Source: Ciona savignyi
Lineage: Eukaryota; Chordata; Ascidiacea; Phlebobranchia; Cionidae
Assembly (NCBI GenBank): GCA_000149265.1
Contig: CH003403.1
Span: forward strand, 404,858 to 468,857
Direction: 5' to 3'
Length of the DNA stretch: 64,000 bases
Positions 1 through 10,426 of this stretch are shown piece by piece. How positions within the stretch are numbered: position 1 is the first letter of the stretch; each line of letters starts with the position of its first letter. Position numbers and translations under genes: made by a program. Below the pieces are notes generated by a model that saw only the letters and a program-made list of their open reading frames with translations, did no database searches and was not told where the DNA came from.

Positions 1-2466
1 GTAATGCGGATGCAGTACACAAAACGTACGTGTCGCCGCAAATCATAGCGCCACGACTTGCTTTCCGTTATTGTAAAAAATAAACATAATCTTTCCTTTT
101 TGCTGAGTTGACCACACGGTACGTAGAGAATAATTTAAACGAAAGCGTATGGGTAGTATCACTTGAAGATGACAACTCCTCCTACAGACGAAGCTGTACT
201 ACGCTTAATACTTGTCATACCTAATCCAACCTTGAACACCCTGCTTTATATGCGTACAATATGTGACTAGAAGAAGGCGAAAAAGCTACCATTGTAAAAC
301 ACGCCTGCAATTAACTAATAAACCGAATGTCATAACTGGAACCTGACCGTTTTTCATGGTTAATTGCCGTCCATAAAACAGCGCAATATTTTTCGCACTT
401 TTACAGGTCTCCGGTGTCAGGAGTTAGTCAGGTCAAGCCAAATTGATTATCACCCGGACATTAGTTTGTTCTATGTGGTTTATGGTCCCGTAATGCACAC
501 GTCTAGCAATTGGCGTTAATGTTTATTTTTAGGGTAAGGTTATAATGTTGCACCGGCCTCGTATATTTGTGTGGATGTTTAATGTTTTGCAATTAAATCG
601 CCGGTGTTCTAAATCGCAGTAGAATCGTAAAAGTTTAAACCGGCCGTATACACGTGTGCGGGTACACTTACACTTTAAAACTATATTTTTACGCGTCAAT
701 CAAATGCATTGTCATAATAAAATCTAGTTTGGGGATCTTGCAGTCTAAAAACTAATAAACTATGTACGAAACATAAAGCCATTCCTTCACATAAAGACGA
801 TTTATCCAAAATGACATTTGAAACAAGTACTTTAACCCGATACCGCTTCGCTGATTTGGAGTTTTCTCCTAAGCTTATACAGTAACTGTTATTTTCATTT
901 TATACGATAATGATTTAATTTTCTGACAGCAAGGTTAAGTTTGGGCTCTAAAAACGGCAAACCGTACAGTTCCTGGAATTCAGTGTAGGCCAATGTCGCA
1001 ACGTGACAATTTTTTGCGGGTTTTAAAATGCTTTCGGAATGTTGTTTTACAAGATTACGATGGACTTCAGTGCTCGAAAATTCACCACACATGTACTTGC
1101 GCCCGTGCGTGTGATAACCATCAGGCATGAGTAGTAGAAATCCGATACTGGATGGTATTTCGACGATTCCGTGTGGACTAGGCCAATAGTAATAGAAACA
1201 TTGCAAAACCGGTTTTCTAAAATTATTGCCGCTGATTATATGCGTGTTCGTGAAATTCGCACAATCTCTCCCTTTGTTTGTAAAACCCAAAAACTAAGGT
1301 TGTATAGTTGTTTTGGTTAGTGTATTATTACGTTTACCTCGACGTGTCAATTTAGTAAACCTGTATCCCACACAAGTTTTTCTAAACCATTTAAATCCTA
1401 CGACCCTGTATTTTTGCAACAGTCGTGTATAGATCGTAATAAATAGGGATTGAATGGGAACCGCACTCACAATAAACTAATTATAATCAACAGATATGTG
1501 GTGTGTTTTATTACATAAGGTGACCTTGTCTTCAGTAACAGCCTGAAGGAAAACAGCTCTGTAATTTTTTTATATGCCATACCAGGTGGTTACGAATCAA
1601 AGGAAAAATGCAAATCTTGCTTCCGATTAGTGGCGTCCACTCATTCGCGAGATTTAAAACGAGCACTGGCGCTTTCTATTTTCGATTCAAGCTGCAATTT
1701 GTGATTTTAATCGGCGGATTACTGAAGTCGATATGTTATCTCTCGACTAATTACCATACAGCGAAGGATTTTATCTAAATATAGGCGCAATGAAGTTTCC
1801 GTGTTACAAAACATTTACAACTTTTCTTCCCGTTTACTTCGTTCGGGGAATTTTTGCTCTTATACTCTTTTTTTCGCTGGTCAATAATAACATATCGCTT
1901 TAAGGTATACTTGGTTACTTCAACCAACATCAATTGAACGTTAAAGGTGTGGTGCGCACGAATTTTTGCGTCTTAGCAAACAGAACGTGATCATAGAACA
2001 TGACATAAGGTGTTGTAGCTTTCGGCTAGTAACCTAGAGTGGAATCGTTTTAAGTTTGTTGTTTTTAAACCTCGATCGCCGAAAACTGAAGATTGACCGT
2101 ATAATCGCTGGCAATGTACGCGATGTGTTTGTTTTGTTACAACCCGTGGGCTGTCTCGTAATCGCAGAACAGCCCGCAATTCCCGTTATAGCACCGCTCA
2201 TTTTAAATCAATTTCCCCAGTATGCAAATTGTTTTTCATTATGCGTAAACCAGTTTTATAAGCACAGACAATTTCCGTGCTTTTCAATGGTGTAACTAAA
2301 AAATATTTGCTAGGTTAAACGCTACGTAGTCTGATTTTGTAAGTTGTTTTTTTAAAGTTCAAACAGAAAACTTATTTGAATATTTCTGATATATAATTCG
2401 CATTGTGATTTTTTGAAATTTGAAATTTAAAAAAAATGAGGAAAACACAAATATACATTGTATTCG
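1..2466. other. Mostly non-coding left edge
   Basis: Apart from the doubtful minus-strand ORF at 895-1290, I see no exon with good splice signals, no RNA gene and no clear repeat here. Open frames around 1990-2300 on both strands are short, overlap each other and resemble nothing I recognise. Confidence 0.4.
895..1290 (-). CDS. Hypothetical ORF, 131 codons, possibly a terminal exon
   Basis: I do not recognise this protein. The frame is open for 131 codons and its C-terminal half has a coding-like composition (Leu, Pro, Glu and Lys spread evenly, ending LNLAVRKLNHYRIK). A possible splice acceptor (ATAATTTTAG) lies inside the frame near 1220, so only the last 100 or so codons may be exonic. 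I found no matching upstream exon, signal peptide, membrane segment or known motif. In AT-rich sequence a frame of this length can occur by chance, so treat it as a candidate only. Confidence 0.25.
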   Translation of the reverse strand: MGFTNKGRDCANFTNTHIISGNNFRKPVLQCFYYYWPSPHGIVEIPSSIGFLLLMPDGYHTHGRKYMCGEFSSTEVHRNLVKQHSESILKPAKNCHVATLAYTEFQELYGLPFLEPKLNLAVRKLNHYRIK

Positions 2467-2469
2467 GTA

Positions 2470-2760
2470 CCTCTAAATACTACAGGACCGCTTGGACCGC
2501 TTGGAGCGCATGGAGCGCTTAAATCGCTTGGATCGCTTGGATCGCTTGGATCGCTTGGATCGCTTGGAGCGCTTGGAGCGCTTGGATGCGCTTACTATAC
2601 TTCGTAATTACAAAAGCCATAATAATGTTGTTAGGGTTGGGGTTAAAGTTAGTTCTGGGGTTGAGATTAGTGTTTGGGACAGGGTTAGAATTACTTTCCA
2701 TAGCAAGCAAAGTGATCCAAGCGATTCAAGCGCTCCAAGCGCTCCTGTAGTATTTAGAGG
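2470..2760. mobile_element. Non-autonomous TIR element (MITE), copy 1
   Basis: It has perfect 17-bp terminal inverted repeats, CCTCTAAATACTACAGG at 2470-2486 and its complement at 2744-2760. Just inside each end are 9-10-bp direct repeats (CGCTTGGAT on the left, ATCCAAGCG-like on the right). The centre (2628-2700) is a degenerate TTAGGG-like stretch. A second copy lies at 18562-18770. There is no transposase and no clear target duplication; both copies follow the bases CGGTA. Confidence 0.75.
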
Positions 2761-2989
2761 CATTTCCCTACACTCTTGGTAATGTACATCTTTTAGTGTT
2801 GTCTTCTCGGTATTGTATGGAACCGCTCAATTAAACACACACAGAATATGAATCCTACCCTTAGACCGCCTATATAGTAATGTCCTACTTCCGGTAATGT
2901 ACATTCTCGTTAACATGACTTACTATTGGTAAATTGTGTACCACCTTATATTGTTTATGTATCTATCTGACTGACGGGTTCGCCAGCCT

Positions 2990-3610
2990 GACGCTTCGGT
3001 TGCTGACGTCTCGCTTCAACATGACATCAAAGGCGTCACCGGCGCCTGACGACAGACGTGACTAGTCGAAGTGGCTACAAGCCTGACTCTTATTTGTAGA
3101 GCTTTTATGGGCAGTCTGTGAAAAAGACGTAAAAAGGCCTACAATAGGTTTTCACAGGAAAATATTACGAAAATAGTTACATAAAATATATCAGTAATAA
3201 ACAAATTTAAAGGAACAGTTTAGGTGAGTGTTGATCAAAATAAGTAATCTATCTTCGAAACTTGCATCTGTTTTTAAGATATATGTCCGTGATTAAATAT
3301 TACATTTAAAACTAAAACTTAAGATTGATCAATCCATTTTAAACTAAAACTCAAGACTAATTATATTATAAGGGCGATAGAAAATGTTTTTTCTCTAAAT
3401 CAACACTTACCAGACTGTCTAAGGTTGGTTATTATGATCTGATATTATTTTAAATTACAGTACGATCTTACAAAAACGGTTAATTCGTGGTTTAGTATCT
3501 GTCGTATAAAGTTCAAACTTTATTTGGAAATCTGACGTCACACGGTTTGTTTTGCAGGGAAATTATCCGTGCGTGTCGTGACGTCACTACTTTGATGTGT
3601 ATAGCAACAG
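2990..3610. promoter_or_regulatory. Cluster of CRE/ATF-like sites upstream of the PAQR gene
   Basis: Two perfect TGACGTCA palindromes lie at 3533-3540 and 3579-3586, 46 bp apart. Several TGACG or CGTCA half-sites lie at 2970-3055, and a TATAAA at about 3507. The receptor start codon is at 4091. ATF/CREB-family binding is inferred from the consensus alone. Confidence 0.4.
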
Positions 3611-4090
3611 GGCGTAGTTTGTTTGTGGCTGATCAGCATTTTATTTTCGGTCTTTTCATAAAATAACACATCATCTACACTGAAAACAGGTGATTCTGTT
3701 CAATAAAATTAAAAAATATCACACAAAACAGCTTTCATTTAATTTTAAACGTGTAAATTAAAAGTTTTATGTACTTAACCTTTGTCTAAGGTCATTCAAC
3801 AGTTAAACTGAAACTTACTCAACCAATTATATTAAACTTAGTTTATTTACAAATATTTAGTAGATGCCCACTTACAGTGCAAATGCGCAATAAAAATGTT
3901 TAACCTGTTGTAAAGTAGTAGGCTAAACTTTTAAGCTTAAAACATGGATCAGTATTTTACAATTAGTTACTGAAAACATCACAAATAGAAATCCGAAGTT
4001 GGAAATATCTAGTTTCCAGCGCACAACACAATTAGAAGAGCCCTTTTAAACATTTATTTTATACAGGTAATTTGGTACTGGAAACTGGAT

Positions 4091-7000
4091 ATGGAAAATC
4101 GCAGTGTGAATTTAAGTAAGGTCTTACCACGAAGATTAACAAACACATTGGATGATATCTGGCTATTTGTATACACTGAATATTTGATGCATGTGCCAAG
4201 AAGGTTACGCCATCTTGGATTTTTGAGATCGTTCTTGCAGAAGCTGGAATCAAAGCCAAACACACAATGCTGTAAACCCAGCTCGGAGATAGCAGATCCA
4301 CATGATTTTTACCACGCACTTAATAATAAGACGAATAATGTTCAACAGTTCTGTATTGAACCTTACATATTGCAAGGATACGCTTTGTCCAACATGCCAC
4401 TCAGGTTAGCATAATATAGGATATTCATGTTTATCCATGAATGACAAAATGCAAGGAGCATTAACACACAGGCAATCATTGGATCACCTCACGCCCACTG
4501 TCGGGTTACCGGAGCTATTGCATTGTGATGTATGATTTAGATGTTCCTTCAATAAATCAAACACATTAGTTTACTGGGTTTAGTCATAGTCCGCTAAGTG
4601 CCTTGCCAAAGGACACAGTAGTCAACATACAGAACATTTTCGAATCTGTAACCCTTCAGCTAAAAGGCAACGTACTAACCTACCTAGCTAATCAGTCGGA
4701 CAAGGTTATTTACCAATGATATTCATATTTATAATGTGGGGAAACATTGAGGGTGGTATGACACCGGCATTATGAGATTTCCTGAGCTATTTAGGTGTGT
4801 TGTTGCCCTTTGCCCTTCCGTTACCTGTGCTATCACAGTGTGTTGCGTATGATTGAGATATTGAAAATGATTTAGTACAGCACATGAATCCACTAGTTTT
4901 AAGAAGCCTATTAATCCACTAGTTTGCTAAAAACCACAAGACTAGGCAACAGCTAATTACAATTCAGTATCTTCTGTTTGGTCTTTCAGTTGTGTCTTTA
5001 ACTGCCCAAGCTAACTCTCCTTTCATAGTGTTTAAATTTTAACATATTTTTTTAAAATAATAATTCAATGTTTAACAAAATACTAAAAATTGACAGATAT
5101 TATGTAAAGTTACTGGTGGTGCCAACAAATGAACTTCTAAATGTTTGGACTCATTTGGTGCCATGTATGTGGTTTATGTGGATGCTTGCCGAATATAACC
5201 AGGTGAGGCCATAGTATGCTCAGATAGGATAGGATATTTATGTTTATCCCTGTGAATGGGAAAACCAAGGGGGTTAACACACGGGCAATCGTCAGATTAC
5301 CATGCGCCCATCGTCGGGTTACCGGAGCTATTGCAGTGTGTTGTGTATGATAGCCACGCTCCTTTAATTTGGTAGAACCCATTAATACTCTGTGTTCAGG
5401 CAATGTCTGTAAAGTGCATTGCCCAAGTACACGTGTAACCGACTAGCTAGCGACCAGTTTCGCACCTGCAACCTTTCGATTAAAAGGCGACGCACTTAAC
5501 CGTTAGACCAACCGGCCGGATGGTTAAGAGTCTCTGTCCATTTGTTGAATTAAGTGGAACCAGCCGGTAGCTAGTTGGTTTTGTCCTTGGAAAGGCACCA
5601 AGCTGGTATTGCTTTATGCTAGTAGTTCTTTGTGTTGAACATAATCTGTAGCAATGTGTCAGTTGTATATATAAGATGCTGCAATACCCACAGTAAACCA
5701 ATGGTTGAACCTACACAATCTGACAACCGCCTGTTTTTCTCATTTACATAGATAAACTTATATGTATTTGTATATCAGTATGTGTATCCTATACTAAATG
5801 TTTTAGGATCTGATATTTATGAGTTAACTGACTACATTCCAGACGCTGGATCTGTTGCAATCATGGCCGGTCCTAATTACCATTGTTTCTGCCATAATTA
5901 TGACTCTCTTCAGCTCACTTGCCCATCTATTCCACACAAGGTATCAGTGAAATGTGCATATATTTGCTATCGTACCTGTATGATCAGATACTTGTGTGGT
6001 GTCTCTTGAGTGGGAAAACTAAGAGTTTTAGTGTTAGACAAAGTTAGTGTAGTCGTTGTAGAGGAAATTGTATATCTTGAAAAGATTTTAACTGTTTTTG
6101 TTAAACCCACTAAGTTTTAAAAAAACACAATCGAACAGCTGGCAGTTGGTTTCGAACCAACCTCCCTTTGACTTTAGCCAGATGAGCAACCACTGGGTGC
6201 CCTAGCTGGACTACAAGATAAGGAATGTCGGTGTTTAAAATTACAACAACCTTTTCCGACGATTAATAATAACTTCCCATCCTCTTTAGTGATAACTTTC
6301 CATCCTCTTTCATCCTCAGATCAAGTTATGAGCACTCCTGCTGGTTCATGGCGGATTATTTTGGGATTGTCATGTTTGCATATTCTTCAACAGTTGCTCA
6401 CTTCTTTGCATCTTCACGCCTCTCTTATTACAACAGGTGGACACTGTTTCCTATAATAAATTAACCCATAAAATTCTTGATTGATACAACTGCCATAAAA
6501 GTTCCGTTTTCAATTTAACTGCCATAAAAGTTCCGTTTTCAATTTAACTGCCATAAAAGTCTGGTGTTCAATTCAATTGCCATAAAAGTACATGTTAATT
6601 TAAGTTCCCCTTTCAATAAAATTTCCAAAAAAGTATGTGATCATTAACCCTAAATATTCTTGTTTAACCCCAAAATTCTTGTGTTTAAGTGAAATCTCAA
6701 TGATCAGTTCATTTTTAAAGCCGTGTCTAAATATCTATTACTGTAGCTTGAAGGTATTTTATAATTATTTTCCATTGTCGTAGGTTTGGTTGGATAAACT
6801 TGGTGGTATTGACTGTGGTGGCAGGCGTTGGGTTTTTCTGCTTCTCAATCACTCAAAGCGGGATGCGTTTGTCCCGAATCACCTCACGAAGATTGAAAGT
6901 CTTGCCGACGATGGGTGGATACTTGTACGGGATGTTGCCGTTAATACATAGGTGCTGTTTGCTGTTGTTCAGTTTAATAGCTTGGTGGTTTAGTTTTGCC

Positions 7001-8420
7001 TTTTAGCCAAAGGGTTGCAGATTGGAAAACTAAGCTAGTTGTTTGTGTACTTGACTACATCGTTGACTAACGGTGCCTGGACCTATTGTATTAATTTCTT
7101 TTACTGAAATTTAAGTAATGTCTTAGCCATACTCTGCAACAGCTTCGTTAACACAATAGTCTGATGATTACTCGTTTGAAAAAAATGCCTCACATTTAAC
7201 CATAGTGATAATCATGAATATCTTAGGTTTTTTGTTTCGTCAGTTCCCTTATAAAGATATAACATTTTCCTTTAGATATATATATGAATTATATACTTAT
7301 TTTTATAATGCATATAAGTGAAACAAATAACATCATGCTGTTAATGTATTGTTTGTAGCAACGTTGTTGTGTTTTTTTACTGAGCCAAGTTTCGAACCCA
7401 TGATGGGCTTGTCACCAGGACCGTTTTTTTGTATAAGAGTCGGTATATGTATCGGTCGCGCTAACCATTTGACCATACAACCGTACTGTTGACGTAACAC
7501 AACCAATTGTCTGCAGGTACCTCATATCCACAGGAGAAGACCCAGCTATGTTTTACCACAAACTACAATTTATGTTCATGTTTCTATGCCCGTTATTCTA
7601 TTCATCTGATATCCCGCAGAAATTTTGGCCTGGCAGGTTCGATATCCTTGGTAAGTTAATTTTTATTAACATTTTTTTTGGGGGGGTTTAGCGGCCATGT
7701 CTAATTATACCGAAACTTGATAATTGATTTTAGACGTGTTCTAACGACTGTTGTTTTGCCGTTTTCCAAATTTTTATCAAATGTGGAAACGAAAAATAAA
7801 CTAAAATAAGTGCTAGGCATGATAATAAACCAATAGAGGTTGTAACCAGTTGTTGGCACAGGCCATTCTCACCAATTCTTCCATATATGCGCCGCATTGT
7901 CGTGCTATTGTGACATCATCGCCACTCATTATGATGTAACAGACCCCACTGGACCATGGGCCGTTTTGCAGCAACAAGTAAGTTTGCTTTTTTGGAGTTG
8001 CAAATTATATTTCCGATTGGTTATCTTGGTGGGTTAGTGCGTCATCTTTCAGCCATAGAATTGCAGGTTTGAAACTAGGAGCAAGCTAGTCAGTAGCGTC
8101 TTTGGGCAAGGCACTTAAAGGACATTGCCTGAACCCAGTAAAATGATGGGTTCTACCAAATTAAAGAAAAGTCTAATCATACACAACACACTGCAATAGC
8201 TCTGGTAACCCGACGATTGCCCGTGTGATAATAATAACTGCCCTTGCGTTTTTCCATTCACTGAGATAAACATGAATATCCTATCCTATTTAAAGTGTTG
8301 CTACTACAGGCGGACTTCCCACCATTTGAGATGTTCTGTGTTTGTACGTTGACACTTGTGTGCCACTGCGCCTTTATAGCAGTCAGCATAGCACGGAACA
8401 TCTCGCACTGCAAATCGTAA
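4091..8420 (+). CDS. PAQR-family seven-transmembrane receptor (membrane progestin receptor-like), 8 exons
   Basis: Predicted exons: 4091-4404, 5097-5202, 5779-5940, 6320-6436, 6784-6951, 7517-7650, 7862-7977 and 8310-8420 (TAA), all bounded by AG and GT, giving about 408 residues. Family signatures appear in order: IEPYILQGY (end of exon 1), NELLNVWTHL (exon 2), the Asp of MADYFG and the His of TVAHFF (exon 4), and FDILGHSHQFFH (exons 6-7). The Asp and the His residues match the metal site of adiponectin receptors and PAQRs, which have ceramidase-like chemistry. Several Leu/Val/Phe-rich membrane segments are visible in exons 2-8. Mammalian PAQR5/7/8 bind progestins; ligand specificity cannot be told here. 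Oddity: the exon 3/exon 4 junction is out of phase by one base, so there is a missed micro-exon, an odd splice site or a base error. Introns carry SINEs and a minisatellite. Confidence 0.88.
4417..4699 (-). mobile_element. SINE family A, near full length
   Basis: tRNA-related SINE, about 290 bp in the consensus. Read forward it starts with a GGTTAGTCTTGCGGTTAAGT-like head, has a box-B-like GGTACGAAACTGG, GGCAAGGCACTT, CAATAGCTCCGGTAACCCGA, and ends GGGATAAACATGAATATCC. This copy is reversed, in PAQR intron 1. Confidence 0.8.
4795..4870 (-). mobile_element. SINE family A fragment
   Basis: Only the GTTACC..GCTATC..CAGTGTGTTG core is recognisable, reversed and diverged, in PAQR intron 1. Confidence 0.5.
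5224..5520 (-). mobile_element. SINE family A, full length
   Basis: Reversed copy running from GGATAGGATATTTATG to ACCGGCCGG, in PAQR intron 2. It is close to the consensus. Confidence 0.85.
6135..6232 (-). mobile_element. SINE family B (tRNA-like) fragment
   Basis: A second tRNA-like family with a TTTCGAACC box-B segment, read on the minus strand, in PAQR intron 3. Relatives lie at 7372, 37660, 50742, 51158 and 56030. Confidence 0.5.
6488..6589. repeat. 29-bp minisatellite, about 3.5 copies
   Basis: AACTGCCATAAAAGT recurs at 6488, 6517, 6546 and 6575 (as AATTGCC), a period of 29 bp. It lies in PAQR intron 4. Confidence 0.9.
7372..7492 (-). mobile_element. SINE family B copy
   Basis: Contains GTTTCGAACCCATGATGGGC, GACCGTTTTTT, TATGTATCGGTCGCGCTAAC and CATTTGACCA, the shared landmarks of this family. 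It lies in PAQR intron 6 just before the exon at 7517. Confidence 0.65.
8012..8290 (+). mobile_element. SINE family A, full length
   Basis: Forward copy filling most of PAQR intron 7. Its head reads GATTGGTTATCTTGGTGGGT, a variant head shared with copies at 11.2, 19.2 and 21.2 kb. It ends ATGAATATCCTATCC. Confidence 0.8.
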
Positions 8421-9175
8421 CAGCACAAAACAATATTGTTATAGAAGTTATATACCTTTTACTCCGTTCGGTACATTGTTTTACACATTTTTTGTTGTTT
8501 ATGCACAACACAATTTTATTGTTTTACACAATCGAGTATATTGTAGCAAGTTCCTATTATTTTTATTTTATTGTGGTTGAACTGATTGATCAAGTACCAG
8601 TATGTATATTTTTATTATTTGCCGCTTTGTAGACATTATGCACTTTACATTATAGTACGTGCCTTATTTAAACCCTATTATTCGTATGCACTTTATTAAA
8701 CTCTATGCGCTATTGCTTGTTTATAATACTAATCGCAATCTTTCTTCTATTGCAAGGCTTTCAATATTACAACACAGGGACATTGTTACACTGTATTTAT
8801 TCTCATAACCTTAAAATACTTGTTAATAAAATGCTTACAATAAAACCATGTTATTGCGTTAAAATTGTCTTATCCTTTGATTTGCGCGCACGGTGCAAAA
8901 ATAGGTAAAATTAAAAATATCCAGCTGATCTGAAACGATTATTATTTAATCTTTACGGATAGAATGATAAAAAAGTGGGAGTTGTAACAAAAGTGAGGCA
9001 TCTGTCACATGACATCGACGAAGTAGTCGCATGGATGACCCATGGCTTGTTGGAAGGAGAGCTGACTTGAGCGTAGATGGCTCGGTGTACTGTTCATTGC
9101 GCTGGGACGCTGCAGCGTGTGGTGCTAAAAGGATAAGATTGTCATGTACGGAGATATACGGCGGTCATAGAAAAA

Positions 9176-9640
9176 TATGCAATGCCAGAGAATAATATAT
9201 TCATCTTAATAAATTGAACATTTAGAATGAGGGGGCTAATATATGAAACTACTGGTTTGGAATTTTTAATTTTTGTTTGATACAGTTTTAGAAAAAATAT
9301 GCAATACGCAAGGCTAGATAATAAAATATTCTATTTAATCAATGAGACATTTCAAAAAACGGTGTGGCTAGTGTATGAAATAAACTACTGGTTTGAAATT
9401 TTTAATTTTTGTTTGATAGTTTTATTGAATAAAATACAAAAACCAATAATTTTGGGTTTAATATGCCGCTGTACGGCTGAAACGTTAAGCTCATCATCAG
9501 AACATAATTCATTGATATACTACAGTTTTAGACAAAATATGCAATGCCAGATAATAATATTTTCATTTCAATAAATGATTTGTTTTGAAAGATATTGTGG
9601 TTAATACATGAAACTACTGGTTTGGAATTTTTGTTTGTTT
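9176..9640. repeat. Tandem repeat of about 120 bp, three interrupted copies
   Basis: The motif TATGCAATGCCAGA(G)ATAATA recurs at about 9178, 9298 and 9538, each followed by GAAA(C)TACTGGTTTG and TTTTTGTTTGAT. The second unit carries about 120 extra bp. The rest of 8421-10170 holds no exon or other feature I can support. Confidence 0.65.
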
Positions 9641-10173
9641 AAGAATTTCTTTGAATAAAATAAAACTGTTCATTTTTTGTTTAATACGACCTTATACGAT
9701 AACCAGATTCGCTCTAAAAATCCAGTGTGACATCTTATAGCCCGTTGGCCTTTTGTATAAAAAAAATCAAATCAATTTGTTTACAGTGTGCCTTATTATC
9801 CGTAATTAAAGTATTCCATTTATAATTATTTGATTGATTAAAATAAGCACTTCCAATATCAACAATTCTCGATTTATATTTTTAACTTTGGAATCATCAT
9901 TATTCAATTGAAGTTGATGACCCAAAACAGATTTCATTCTGATAATTATTTGTTTGTCATGCACCATAATTCCCATTGTCCTAGACACAACACCCTGACA
10001 CAACTTGAAATATGCTTTGTCATGCTCGCTAGTTTAATGATTGACTGACAACAGATAAAACACAATCTGGTTCCTGATAAACGACAAGAAGTAAAATAAA
10101 ATATCCCATGTTGCACCTTTAGTGCACGATTACTGGCGAATTAAACGAACATTGGTAAATCTGAAACCAGTCC

Positions 10174-10249
10174 AAGTGAAAATATCAGGTGCAGTTACAA
10201 CTTCAGTGGCCAAGCATACGACAAGCAAGTCTCCATGATATTTTCACTT
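10174..10249 (-). other. 14-bp inverted repeat downstream of Dishevelled
   Basis: AAGTGAAAATATCA at 10174-10187 pairs perfectly with TGATATTTTCACTT at 10236-10249 across a 48-base loop. It lies about 180 bp beyond the last Dishevelled coding exon, so it could be in the 3' UTR. Confidence 0.5.
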
Positions 10250-10426
10250 CATGGCGATTACTACCACTTGAGGGGATTCCCCACCATGCATCATGACATC
10301 ATAACCAATTACTGTTAGTGACAAAGCGGCATGCCTTACCTCTGTCATGTTCCGCCTGGGTTCGCCTTAATAAGGAATAATCAACATTAACTGTTCCGTA
10401 AGCATTGAAACGGCCACGACACGCAA

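Noticed and set aside
2492..2782. 96-codon frame rich in RLDRLDRLERLE and its 63-codon antisense partner
   Set aside because: Both are translations of the short direct repeats inside the MITE.
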